DNA of 64,000 nt from Mariniphaga anaerophila (GTDB lineage Bacteria; Bacteroidota; Bacteroidia; Bacteroidales; Prolixibacteraceae). Where the stretch lies: positions 310,001-374,000 of the forward strand of contig NZ_FQUM01000006.1 of the NCBI RefSeq assembly GCF_900129025.1. Direction: 5' to 3'. The notes below the pieces were generated by a model that was not told the DNA's origin, did no database searches, and was given only the letters and a program-made list of their open reading frames with translations. Below are positions 18,010 to 26,948 of the stretch, piece after piece. Every line of letters starts with the position of its first letter. Within the stretch, counting starts at the first letter, position 1. The position numbers and the translations under genes are program-made.

Positions 18010-18266
18010 CTTAGCTGAACTTTTAAAACGCAGACGGGCATTTTCAATCCAGGTTCTTTACACAGAAAACACACTTATTCTTTTGTCCATATCCGCTATT
18101 TAAATTCAGGTCTTCCTACCAAAATATCCCTTCGTGAATGCGATGATAATGCTCTCGTTGTTTGAAACCGGGAAACCACAGAAAGTGCTGCTACTATTGC
18201 ATTTCGGGTTAAAATTCTTAAATTTAATGAGTTAATCATAAATTAGTCGAAACAAAACCCATTCCC

Positions 18267-19805
18267 ATGTTAGTAAAAGCATACGGCAGCGCAGTTTTCG
18301 GAATCGATGCCACAACCATCACCATTGAAGTTGACGTTACACAGGGCATCAAATTTTTGTTGGTTGGCCTGCCCGACAGTGCTGTAAAAGAGAGTCAGCA
18401 ACGCATTGAATCTGCACTTCGGCTAAATGGGTTCAAATGGCCCCGTTACAAAATTATCATCAACATGGCTCCTGCCGATATTCGAAAAGAAGGCTCGGCA
18501 TACGATCTGCCACTGGCAGCAGCTATTCTGGCGGCTTCAGAACAAATCAGTTCAGAGAAGCTGGGCAAATACATTTTGATGGGCGAATTGTCGCTCGACG
18601 GCACATTACAGCCAATAAAAGGAGTTTTACCCATTGCCATTAACGCCAGAAAAGAGGGGTTCGACGGAATTATACTTCCCAAACAAAATGCCCGCGAAGC
18701 AGCTGTAGTTGATAAGCTGAAAGTTTTTGGCGCAGAAAACCTGCACGAGGTAACGGGCTTCCTCAACGGCAAACAAGAATTGGAGCAAACCATTGTTGAC
18801 ACCCGCGCAGAATTTTATGCGCAAATCAACAACAATCCTCTGGATTTTTCCGATGTTAAAGGCCAGGAAAATGTGAAGCGGGCGCTGGAGATTGCAGCAG
18901 CCGGCAGTCACAATATCCTTTTAATTGGACCTCCGGGCTCAGGAAAAACAATGCTGGCCAAACGGATTCCCACAATACTGCCCCCGTTTACACTAAAAGA
19001 AGCACTTGAGACAACAAAAATTCATTCGGTGGTCGGAAAAATTGGAAAAGACACATCGTTGATGACACAGCGGCCGTTCCGCAGTCCGCATCACACTATT
19101 TCGGACGTAGCATTAGTTGGCGGAGGAACATACCCGCAACCCGGAGAAATTTCGCTGGCACACAACGGGGTTTTATTCCTCGACGAGCTACCAGAATTCA
19201 AACGAACAGTGCTGGAAGTAATGCGACAGCCGCTTGAAGACCGGCTGATTACCATTTCGAGGGCAAAATTCTCAGTAGAATATCCCAGCAGTTTTATGCT
19301 GGTAGCTTCTATGAATCCCTGCCCGTGCGGGTACTACAACCATCCGGCAAAAGATTGTGTGTGCGCGCCTGGCGTTGTACAAAAGTACCTCAACAAAATC
19401 TCCGGGCCGCTGCTCGACCGAATAGACATTCATTTGGAAGTGGTTCCCGTGCCATTCAAAAAGCTGTCGGAAATGGAAGCCTCGGAAAATAGTGAAACCG
19501 TGCGCCAGCGGGTAATTGTGGCGCGTAAAATACAGGACGAACGGTTTGCTGAACACAAGGGGATTTATTCCAATGCACAAATGAATTCGAAGCTAATTCG
19601 CAAATATATACAACTGGACGAAGCAGGAAACGAACTCATAAAAAATGCCATGGATAAACTGGGACTTTCGGCACGTGCTTACGACCGCATTTTAAAAGTT
19701 GCGCGCACGGTTGCTGATTTGGAGAACGAAAAAAATGTGCTGCCACACCACCTCTCTGAAGCAATTCATTACAGAAGTCTGGATCGTGAAAACTGGGGTG
19801 GTTAA
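18267..19805 (+). CDS. comM: ComM/YifB-family Mg-chelatase-like AAA ATPase
   Basis: A 512-residue cytoplasmic protein with the N-terminal ChlI domain (about 20-140), an AAA core with Walker A GPPGSGKT (about 220) and Walker B VLFLDELPE, a cysteine motif (NPCPCGYYNHPAKDCVCAP) that probably binds zinc, and a C-terminal Mg-chelatase domain with a RAYDRILKVARTVADLE segment. ComM is a branch-migration helicase in natural transformation of several bacteria. Length and motifs fit the family throughout. No competence gene is adjacent, so its role here is the family role only. Confidence 0.93.
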   Translation: MLVKAYGSAVFGIDATTITIEVDVTQGIKFLLVGLPDSAVKESQQRIESALRLNGFKWPRYKIIINMAPADIRKEGSAYDLPLAAAILAASEQISSEKLGKYILMGELSLDGTLQPIKGVLPIAINARKEGFDGIILPKQNAREAAVVDKLKVFGAENLHEVTGFLNGKQELEQTIVDTRAEFYAQINNNPLDFSDVKGQENVKRALEIAAAGSHNILLIGPPGSGKTMLAKRIPTILPPFTLKEALETTKIHSVVGKIGKDTSLMTQRPFRSPHHTISDVALVGGGTYPQPGEISLAHNGVLFLDELPEFKRTVLEVMRQPLEDRLITISRAKFSVEYPSSFMLVASMNPCPCGYYNHPAKDCVCAPGVVQKYLNKISGPLLDRIDIHLEVVPVPFKKLSEMEASENSETVRQRVIVARKIQDERFAEHKGIYSNAQMNSKLIRKYIQLDEAGNELIKNAMDKLGLSARAYDRILKVARTVADLENEKNVLPHHLSEAIHYRSLDRENWGG

Positions 19806-19887
19806 ATAAAAACACTGCTCTTGGTATTGTCCGATTGAATCTAAAATTTCTATAGAAGTTGGGATAAAATTCTGTTTCTATCTTCAC

Positions 19888-20994
19888 TTACCTGCCAGGC
19901 TCTGCATGTATTTCATATTTTAAAACACCGGCATTTTCATCGTATTTCTTTATCAACGCCATATTCGATTTAGGGGTTATCCAAATATATTCCGGCGTTA
20001 CCCCGGTGCCTGTATTTCTGAATAACTGATTGTAGATTTCAGAAAGCGAGTTGTCCACGTCGAAACTATAGGTTGGCGCCGAATACAAAGAGTTGATATA
20101 ATTGAGAAGAACCTGTCTACTTTTCTGAGCAAAGGCAACTCCATCGCCACTATTTGTTTGAAACAGGAACAGATGAAGCGAAGAGCCGTTGTCGGTAACT
20201 ACAGAGCGGGTGGCAAAATCATATCCTTTTATAAAAGCATTCTGATAGCCAGTGCTAACAGTACTTGTATTTACCACATCGCTCCAGTTGTAGCCAAGAA
20301 AATCTTTGTCGTTTACAATGCTTACCGAAACAGTGTCGGCCGATATTACCCGGTTGTTTTTGTACCCCAGCAAACAGGTTTCGTATTCCGCCGGCAAAAA
20401 GAAGCAATTTGACCACTTCGAAATAAAACGACTGCCATGGCCGGAGGATTCCAAAATTTGAAGCCGTTGATTCGTATTTGTGCAAACCCACACAACCGAA
20501 TCGTATATTTCAATTAAATTCTGCGATGTAAATTCTTCTTCTGAGTACATATTGAATTCCATTAGGTCGAATATATTTCCCTGAGTTCTGGTGGCTTTCA
20601 ACTTGAGTGAACGGTCAATTATCTGCACATTAAGCAAATAAGAATTACCACTGCCATCGCTAATTGTAACAACAACCTCGCCAGGGGCAAGGGGTGTAAG
20701 CTCAAGGTTGCCTTCGTCATCACTAATACTTAGCTTGGTATTGTCGGAGTTGCTTATCGAATAATCCTCATCACCTCCGAGTATCACAAATTCTGTTTTT
20801 TCTTCGGTTGGGAAATTAATGGCAACCGAATTGTTTATTACAAAATTAGTCTGTCCATTCATAGCCAAATAAATTAATCGGATGGACTGAGAAAAATCTT
20901 CATTTTTGTTGCATGACGACCAAACTAATGCACTTACGAACAACATCAAAAATCCAAAAACTCTAATTCTTTTTTGCCTTGTTTTAATACTCAT
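19888..20994 (-). CDS. Lipoprotein with Ig-like GSGDYS repeat, third of three
   Basis: A 368-residue lipoprotein with the lipobox ending at C28 (VWSSC). After a spacer it has an Ig-like domain containing GGDEDYSI (about 73-80) and a LTPLAPGEVVVTISDGSG stretch that aligns with the other two proteins encoded upstream. The remaining 230 residues, with several aromatic and Cys residues, match nothing I recognise. It is the last gene of a cluster of a Crp-type regulator and three lipoproteins, and ends tail-to-tail with comM. It is probably exposed on the outer membrane. Confidence 0.75.
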   Translation of the reverse strand: MSIKTRQKRIRVFGFLMLFVSALVWSSCNKNEDFSQSIRLIYLAMNGQTNFVINNSVAINFPTEEKTEFVILGGDEDYSISNSDNTKLSISDDEGNLELTPLAPGEVVVTISDGSGNSYLLNVQIIDRSLKLKATRTQGNIFDLMEFNMYSEEEFTSQNLIEIYDSVVWVCTNTNQRLQILESSGHGSRFISKWSNCFFLPAEYETCLLGYKNNRVISADTVSVSIVNDKDFLGYNWSDVVNTSTVSTGYQNAFIKGYDFATRSVVTDNGSSLHLFLFQTNSGDGVAFAQKSRQVLLNYINSLYSAPTYSFDVDNSLSEIYNQLFRNTGTGVTPEYIWITPKSNMALIKKYDENAGVLKYEIHAEPGR

Positions 20995-21064
20995 ACGTCA
21001 ATTCAATATTACTATCTTCTGAAACAAAAATCTTATGCTCTTCGGGAGTGACAATCCCCTTTTT

Positions 21065-21895
21065 TCAATTTAATACCCCTACCGGAATTTCAACCTCTTC
21101 CAGTTTGCCCTCAAGTTTACAACCGGATTCAACCTCTTCCATGGTTATGGCCAGGCCAACCTCATCGTCAGAATAATCTTTGGCAATGGTTTCCCATCCC
21201 AGGTTCAGGTACTCATCCAGCCGATGCAGAAAAAATTCGCTGCATTGCGTAATTTGAAACTTATGAGGAGTTGAAACAGCTAAAGTAGCATCGGTCAATT
21301 GTCCGTTTTCATCTGCCGGATATATCAATGTCAGGTAGGGTTTGCCATCCTCCATTGCAAAAGAATAATTTCCTTTTCCCTGTATTTTTAGACCATTGCT
21401 TGTGATTGTTTTCTCTCCATTATCGTCAGCAAAATACACGTCCCGCGAATTGTTGTTGACCAAAAATAAAAACGGTGCCTTGCTTAAAACCGGATGTTCG
21501 CTTTTTATCATCGTGGAACCATTCCAGTATAGGTCAGACACCCGAAGAACCTCGTAATTGTCGGTTACCTTTATTGTTAAGCTTATTGTTTCTCCGGTTT
21601 GGTTATCCGTAACAGCAAGTGTTGATTCCCCCGTTAGCAGCCCCCGCACCAAAATCATCCCCGCCGGGTTTGACCACCCTTCTTCTTTCGAGGCCGAGAA
21701 CAAACCAGAATTTCCTGACAGAATGGAATAGTCGCCACTTCCGCTTTTAACGCCAATATAACGCGTGCCGTGTATTGGAATTTCATAAGCCTTTTCATAA
21801 AAACTCAGTGGAGTGTTTTCCTCATCACTGCAACCTCCTGAAATTATTGTAAAAACCGACAAAAGTAACAATCCTAGAAAATAATTTCTTTTCAT
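21065..21895 (-). CDS. Lipoprotein with Ig-like GSGDYS repeat, second of three
   Basis: A 276-residue lipoprotein with the lipobox at C22 (ISGGC). An Ig-like segment begins with GSGDYSILSGNSGLFS (about residues 52-67) and ends with GESTLAVTDNQTGETISLTIKV, which matches the repeats in its two neighbours. The C-terminal half (about 120-276) is unrecognised. It starts 26 bases after the first lipoprotein gene and so is very likely co-transcribed. No enzyme motif is visible; a surface-binding or adhesion role is only a guess. Confidence 0.75.
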   Translation of the reverse strand: MKRNYFLGLLLLSVFTIISGGCSDEENTPLSFYEKAYEIPIHGTRYIGVKSGSGDYSILSGNSGLFSASKEEGWSNPAGMILVRGLLTGESTLAVTDNQTGETISLTIKVTDNYEVLRVSDLYWNGSTMIKSEHPVLSKAPFLFLVNNNSRDVYFADDNGEKTITSNGLKIQGKGNYSFAMEDGKPYLTLIYPADENGQLTDATLAVSTPHKFQITQCSEFFLHRLDEYLNLGWETIAKDYSDDEVGLAITMEEVESGCKLEGKLEEVEIPVGVLN

Positions 21896-21921
21896 GACCT
21901 TATTATAACTTTTAATTCTGA

Positions 21922-22809
21922 TTATTCTTCAACAACAATTTCAACATCGCTGGTTTGCCCGGTAATGGTATCTGTAACAATTAATTTGGTTATACCTGCT
22001 TTTAACGGGGTTACCCTGACCACGGCAGAATTATTCATGTTGTTAAAAAAATCTTTCCCGGGAGTCACTGACTTCACCTCTGCAACTGTCTCGTCAATAA
22101 TCCGGGCAGAATAATTGCCGCTGCCCCTCCAGATTGAAATGCCGTTTACCCCATAGGTAAATGGAAGTTTGAATGTAAGCCGGTCATCCGAAGGCGGAAC
22201 GAACAAATCGTACTCATCCACCACATAAACATGAACCGAATAAAGCTCCACTTTCCCTTTTAGTACATGAAACAAAATATTGCCGGCAGTCTTTCCTTCT
22301 ACACGGAAATTACTGCCCGTTTCGGCACTGGCCGTAAAGGTAGCCGCGCCTTCGGTGTCAACAACAGCACTGCCATCGGCAACTACACTGTAATTTTTGT
22401 CAAACGTAAAAGGCAGCTCGAAAACCCTGCTTTCTCCTTTTTTAATATATATTCCTTCTCCGGCAAAAAACTGGTAACTGATTGGTTCGCTCACACGAAC
22501 ATCGATTATTCTAGTGGTTTCGGAACCGACATCATTCGAAATATTGACCGTAACGGTAGCATTCCCTATGCTATGCCCGATGATGTAAAAAATATTCTCG
22601 TTATCGGTATAAAGAATTCTCGCAATATCAGGGTCAGACGAAGTAATACTCAGAAAACCTTCATCCCTTTCAATTTGTATTTCTGCATAACTGGTTTCAT
22701 TGTTCAGAACACAGGATTCTGTACTCAAACGAAGTTTTATAGTGTCATCATTTTTCTCGCAGGCAAATAAAGCAATTGCCAACACTAAGTAGAATAATGT
22801 TCGTTTCAT
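21922..22809 (-). CDS. Lipoprotein with three Ig-like repeats, first of three
   Basis: A 295-residue lipoprotein with the lipobox at C17 (ALFAC). Three consecutive beta-rich units follow: one ending near VDVRVSEP (about 25-109), one around KNYSVVADGSAVVDTEG (about 110-203) and one with GSGNYSARIIDETVAEV at 229-245 and an AGITKLIVTDTITGQTSDVEI ending. The last unit matches the domains in the two following proteins. It begins 67 bases after the Crp-type regulator on the same strand. Family members are common in Bacteroidota lipoproteins with Big-2-like folds; function unknown. Confidence 0.76.
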   Translation of the reverse strand: MKRTLFYLVLAIALFACEKNDDTIKLRLSTESCVLNNETSYAEIQIERDEGFLSITSSDPDIARILYTDNENIFYIIGHSIGNATVTVNISNDVGSETTRIIDVRVSEPISYQFFAGEGIYIKKGESRVFELPFTFDKNYSVVADGSAVVDTEGAATFTASAETGSNFRVEGKTAGNILFHVLKGKVELYSVHVYVVDEYDLFVPPSDDRLTFKLPFTYGVNGISIWRGSGNYSARIIDETVAEVKSVTPGKDFFNNMNNSAVVRVTPLKAGITKLIVTDTITGQTSDVEIVVEE

Positions 22810-22876
22810 TGTTTCTGTTTTCGTAAAAATAATCTGTAAAAATAGCCAGCTTAAAAATTAAAGTTCTTGATTTGAA

Positions 22877-23452
22877 TCAAGAGTTCTGCCCGTGCGAGAG
22901 TTTCGTCCGGATTCGGCTGAGTGTTTCGGGAGTAGTTTTTACAAGTGAAGCAATTTCTTTTAAGCTCACCTGATTCAGAATGTCTGGATACCGCCCGATG
23001 ATTTTCAAATAGCGCTCTTCGGGCGTGTTGCAGTACAACGAAAGCATGCGCCCGTATATATCCTGAAGCAAAGTTTCAGCCACTTTACTCCTGATATTTG
23101 TGGTAGAAAATTCGTTGGAATATCGGTTAAACTCATCAATAGAGAGCACCAAAACAGTACTGTTTTTTATGGCCTGTCCGCTTATTACAGCGGGGGTTTG
23201 AGATAAAAAAGCGGAGTAATCAACTACAAAATCGTTTTCGAAACTGTAACCCACAATCTGCTCTTTTAAGGCAGAAGTGTATCCTAAATACCGGAACCCT
23301 CCTTTTACTATGCACCCGATATATTTCTGCATTTCCCCCTGTTGCATGAAAAAATCATCCTTCTGATATTCTTTTTGAATACCGACTTCAAGAAAATAAT
23401 TCCGTATCCCCGCAATCTCTTCAAGCTCCAGGTATTTATTGAAAACGAACAT
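22877..23452 (-). CDS. Crp/Fnr-family regulator, cysteine-poor
   Basis: A 191-residue regulator with a cyclic-nucleotide-binding-like sensor half (about 10-110) and a C-terminal winged helix with QVSLKEIASLVKTTPETLSRIRTKL (about 161-185). The sensor half lacks the Cys cluster of the regulator at 8.6 kb, and I see no obvious cAMP-contact residues, so the ligand is unknown. It is shorter than most Crp proteins. It heads a co-directional cluster with three lipoprotein genes and may control them. Similar short regulators in Bacteroidota often act as stress sensors. Confidence 0.82.
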   Translation of the reverse strand: MFVFNKYLELEEIAGIRNYFLEVGIQKEYQKDDFFMQQGEMQKYIGCIVKGGFRYLGYTSALKEQIVGYSFENDFVVDYSAFLSQTPAVISGQAIKNSTVLVLSIDEFNRYSNEFSTTNIRSKVAETLLQDIYGRMLSLYCNTPEERYLKIIGRYPDILNQVSLKEIASLVKTTPETLSRIRTKLSHGQNS

Positions 23453-23678
23453 TGTAATTCTACATAATGATTAACACTGCAATAACAAACTTCTGGCAAC
23501 TATTGATTTCCCTTCTGTAATCGACAGTACATTAATTATCGCGTACAAATCTGCAAAAGAAAAGGCAAAAAATACGGCCGCCCAACAGAAACGGACAACC
23601 GTATTAACCTTAAAATCGTATGAGCAGAACAGTCAAAGACTTACCACGCCGGCTAAATAATCACGGAACACCCAGAAA

Positions 23679-24662
23679 TCATTTCAGCACCGCTTCAATT
23701 TTCTGTAATTCCTCTTTACTGAAAGCTCTGTTTCTGAGCATTTCCACATTATTGTCAATCTGATTTACCGAACTTGCTCCAATTAAAACCGAAGTAATCC
23801 TTTTATCTTTCAGAATCCAGGCCAGTGCCATTTGTGCCAGCGACTGTCCCCGGCTTTGTGCAATTTCGTTCAGCGTAACAATTTTATCGTGGGCAGAATC
23901 CACGTCTTTCTTCTTCAGAAAAACTTCGCGGGTAGCACGCGAACCTTCCGGAATACCTTTCAAATATTTCCCGGTAAGCAGCCCCTGTGCCAACGGCGAA
24001 AACGGAATGCAACCAATGCCTTCTTCTTCCAACACATCCAGCAATCCACCTTCAACCCAACGTTCAAACATCGAATATTTGGGCTGATGAATGAGACACG
24101 GTGTTCCCAGCTCTTTTAATATTTCAGCGGCTTTTTTCGTCATATCAGCGGGATAATTCGACAAGCCAACATAAAGTGCTTTCCCGGAACGTACTGCCCT
24201 ATCCAGCGCCATCATGGTTTCCTCCAGCGGGGTGTCAGGGTCGGGACGGTGAGAGTAAAAAATATCTACATATTCAAGCCCCATTCGCTTTAAGCTCTGA
24301 TCGAGACTGGCCAGCATGTATTTGCGGCTACCCCACTCGCCGTAGGGCCCGGGCCACATAAGATAGCCGGCTTTTGACGAAATAATCAACTCATCGCGAT
24401 ACGCCTTGAAATCCTGCTTCAGAATTCTCCCGAAATTCTCTTCTGCAGACCCCGGAGGCGGTCCATAGTTATTGGCCAAATCGAAGTGGGTAATTCCCAA
24501 ATCAAAAGCACGGTGCAACATTGCACGCCCGTTTTCAAGGGTATCAATTCCTCCGAAATTATGCCATAAACCCAGCGACACAGCAGGCAGTTTCAGTCCC
24601 CATTTCCCGCAACGGTTATAGGTCATTTCGTCGTAACGCGATTCTTTTGGAATGTATGTCAT
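23679..24662 (-). CDS. Aldo/keto reductase, YghZ/Gpr-like
   Basis: A 327-residue (beta/alpha)8 oxidoreductase using NADPH. The catalytic Asp-Tyr-Lys-His set is visible: FDLANNYG, SSKAGY and FYSHRPDP, and the NADP-binding tail is VLIGASSVNQIDNNVE. The insertion PGPYGEWGSRKYMLASLDQSLKRMG is typical of YghZ-type enzymes, described as L-glyceraldehyde 3-phosphate reductases or methylglyoxal reductases. It begins 18 bases after the M81 gene on the same strand and shares its promoter, which suggests a common carbohydrate or aldehyde detoxification job. The natural substrate is inferred from family. Confidence 0.88.
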   Translation of the reverse strand: MTYIPKESRYDEMTYNRCGKWGLKLPAVSLGLWHNFGGIDTLENGRAMLHRAFDLGITHFDLANNYGPPPGSAEENFGRILKQDFKAYRDELIISSKAGYLMWPGPYGEWGSRKYMLASLDQSLKRMGLEYVDIFYSHRPDPDTPLEETMMALDRAVRSGKALYVGLSNYPADMTKKAAEILKELGTPCLIHQPKYSMFERWVEGGLLDVLEEEGIGCIPFSPLAQGLLTGKYLKGIPEGSRATREVFLKKKDVDSAHDKIVTLNEIAQSRGQSLAQMALAWILKDKRITSVLIGASSVNQIDNNVEMLRNRAFSKEELQKIEAVLK

Positions 24663-24680
24663 ATCATCAAAATTTTGTTG

Positions 24681-26249
24681 TTAATTTTCATCAGAAGCAG
24701 CTATTAAGCGGGCAGACAAATCCGGGTTGGGCATGTCTTTGTCCAGCGGAAACATGGGACGGACGATGCGTTTGTAGCCCAGTCGCTCCAGATCCTGATC
24801 CACGCCACCCGGCGTAAGTGCCATTATCCAGTCGGCCCGCATATTATATAGTTCGGGAACCAGGTATCCTATTTTTACCACCAGAATATCTTCTACGCGG
24901 GGATTCAACCCCAGCCGGGTAAAATCTTTCTCATAATGGTAGGGTTTGCGCTTTTTCGTAACAATCACCTTCACGCTTCCAACCTGCGCCACAACAGCAG
25001 TTCCGGCGGTGGCATCCTCTGTATCGATGGCCAGAATCGTTCCTGAAAGTTTAATCGGAGGTGCATAACGATTATCAACAATTGCCCCGGCAAATCCTTC
25101 TGCTTTATTCCCCACGCCTGCAGCCACAGCTTTCTCCACAAAATCGGGCCCGGGGAGAGAAGCATAAATCAACGAAGTCCCGTTTTCTTTCTGAAATTCG
25201 GGTCGGTTAAGAATTTGCTGCAGCGTCCAGGTCACGTCACCTGCTCCTCCGGCAGTAGGGTTATCGCCCATATCGCTAATTATGAATGGGTGTTTTTCGC
25301 TGGCAACAGCCATGTCCAGACATTCGTCCAACTGTGCCACAGGTGCTACAAATTCAAATTCATTTCGAACATCCCAAAAACTCTGAGCGAGAAACTCGGC
25401 GCCCTCTGAAACCTTTTCCCTGTCGTCGCCGGTAACCACTACAACGCCACGATTCCGCGGCTCGTCTGCCCAGGCATATCCAATCCAAATTGCCGCATCA
25501 ATTACTCCTTCCTGATCGGCTATTCCCGGAACTTTGGCGTACAAACTTTTTCCGGGTTCAATACGAGTGCTTGTTTTTTCTCCGGGCAACAAAATCGGCA
25601 CCGGAATCCACGCTTTATACTTTGGTTTCCCTTTCCCGCTTTCCAAACGGTCGAGCAAATTTTCCAACGCACGCTGTTTCGATTCCAGCGCATCTTCGTG
25701 TGGCGCCATGCGGTAACAGGTAATCAGATCGGTGTGTCTGGCCAGTTTTTCGGTAACATTTCCATGCAAATCCATCGATGTGGAAATAACCGGCTCCTTC
25801 CCCACCACCTCACGTATTTTTGCAATTAAATCCCCTTCGGGGTCATCCAGCCCGACAACACTCATGGCGCCATGAATGTCAAAAAATACTCCGTCGTAAG
25901 GAAGATTTTCTTTTAACATGGCAAGAGTTTCGTTCACCAAAGAATCATAAGCAGCACGGGCTACAATACCTCCGGGAATCGCATGTCCGCGTAATGTAGG
26001 AAACCATTCTGCCCGTTTCCGGTCTTCCGAATCATCTGACAAAAAAGGGTAATATGAAAAAATATCGCTGCCCCTCCGAATCCGGAAATCCGCCGTGTGC
26101 GTTACTGCCGGAGAAAAAGTGCTCGACTCGATGGCTAAACCGCAAATAGCCACCCTTGGCAAATCTGAACTACTTTTTTTTGTACCCGTTGTACATGAAT
26201 ATCCCAGCGCCACAAGCGCGAAAAACAGAACAAATGCTAGCTTTTTCAT
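24681..26249 (-). CDS. M81-family (MlrC-like) metallopeptidase, lipoprotein
   Basis: A 522-residue protein of the M81 family, named after the microcystin-degrading enzyme MlrC. Motifs ESSTFSP (about 40-48), FFDIHGAM, STSMDLHGN and ISDMGDNPTAGGAGD fit the zinc site of the family. The N-terminus carries a lipobox (ALGYSC, C19), so the protein is exported and lipid-anchored, which is unusual since most described members are cytoplasmic or merely soluble. It is co-transcribed with the downstream aldo/keto reductase (18-base gap). The physiological substrate is unknown; a D-amino acid or cyclic peptide is possible. Confidence 0.83.
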   Translation of the reverse strand: MKKLAFVLFFALVALGYSCTTGTKKSSSDLPRVAICGLAIESSTFSPAVTHTADFRIRRGSDIFSYYPFLSDDSEDRKRAEWFPTLRGHAIPGGIVARAAYDSLVNETLAMLKENLPYDGVFFDIHGAMSVVGLDDPEGDLIAKIREVVGKEPVISTSMDLHGNVTEKLARHTDLITCYRMAPHEDALESKQRALENLLDRLESGKGKPKYKAWIPVPILLPGEKTSTRIEPGKSLYAKVPGIADQEGVIDAAIWIGYAWADEPRNRGVVVVTGDDREKVSEGAEFLAQSFWDVRNEFEFVAPVAQLDECLDMAVASEKHPFIISDMGDNPTAGGAGDVTWTLQQILNRPEFQKENGTSLIYASLPGPDFVEKAVAAGVGNKAEGFAGAIVDNRYAPPIKLSGTILAIDTEDATAGTAVVAQVGSVKVIVTKKRKPYHYEKDFTRLGLNPRVEDILVVKIGYLVPELYNMRADWIMALTPGGVDQDLERLGYKRIVRPMFPLDKDMPNPDLSARLIAASDEN

Positions 26250-26284
26250 ATCGTTTTTTAGTTTGAATCATTAACCTGCAAAAA

Positions 26285-26292
26285 CAAAGATA
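26285..26292 (-). promoter_or_regulatory. Putative -7 element (TATCTTTG, minus strand)
   Basis: Minus-strand TATCTTTG, matching TAnnTTTG, lies 36 bases before the M81 start codon and would drive the M81/aldo-keto reductase pair. Confidence 0.45.
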
Positions 26293-26330
26293 CAAATGAT
26301 CTCCTGCGGCACACCGCCTTCATCATAATA

Positions 26331-26362
26331 AAAACAGAAGAAACCGCAGCTTCTTCTGTTTT
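26331..26362 (-). terminator. Hairpin terminator after small lipoprotein gene
   Basis: A perfect 12-bp stem AAAACAGAAGAA/TTCTTCTGTTTT with an eight-base loop ACCGCAGC. It lies between the M81 gene and the end of the small lipoprotein gene and can act in both directions; the stem itself supplies the T tract. Confidence 0.6.
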
Positions 26363-26420
26363 ATTTCAAAATTCTTATTGTTCAGCAGGAACAAAAAGTC
26401 AATTGGTTAGCAATATTCCA

Positions 26421-26750
26421 TCAACACTCCATATCGTCCAGGCTTTCCTGCGCATCGTCGATGGCATTTTGCCACACCACACGATCCTGCCCGGTCAACA
26501 ACGTACAATCTCCGTATGGCCTTAGTGCATTTAAATAAGCCTGAGCCGCCTGTTTGTAAGCATTGCAATTAGCGGAAGTAGGGTTAGTAGCAAACGTCTG
26601 AGCGGCTGCCGCCATTGCGTTTAATTCATCACTCAGTTCGGTAGCCCATGCAACAGAGCAGGGCGTTTCTTTTTCTTCACTTTTTTTGCAGGAAGAAATC
26701 CCTGCGACAAGAAACATCAAAAGAAATAGAGACAAAATTTTGTTTTTCAT
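26421..26750 (-). CDS. Small cysteine-containing lipoprotein
   Basis: The longer frame reaches 26852, but the ATG at 26750 begins exactly at a lipoprotein signal, MKNKILSLFLLMFLVAGISSC, giving 109 residues. After the anchor Cys there are four more (PCSV, NCNA, DCTL and a C-terminal MEC), which could form two disulfides. The sequence is Ala-rich and helical (LNAMAAAAQTF, YKQAAQAYLNAL). It is not recognisable as a known family. It is followed by a bidirectional hairpin terminator. Confidence 0.65.
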   Translation of the reverse strand: MKNKILSLFLLMFLVAGISSCKKSEEKETPCSVAWATELSDELNAMAAAAQTFATNPTSANCNAYKQAAQAYLNALRPYGDCTLLTGQDRVVWQNAIDDAQESLDDMEC

Positions 26751-26948
26751 GCTATTGTATATTTGTGCTAGAAAAGTTACGGCAATAAACATTTCTATCC
26801 AAATTATGCTAATCGAAGACAAAAAAAATCTACTCAACCCGATAACAAACACATCAAATTCAGCCTATCTTGAATATACATTTAGCTAGAACCTACCGGA
26901 GCATAAACTGTCCAGATTTTACATTAAAAAAAATAAAGCAAGACGAAT

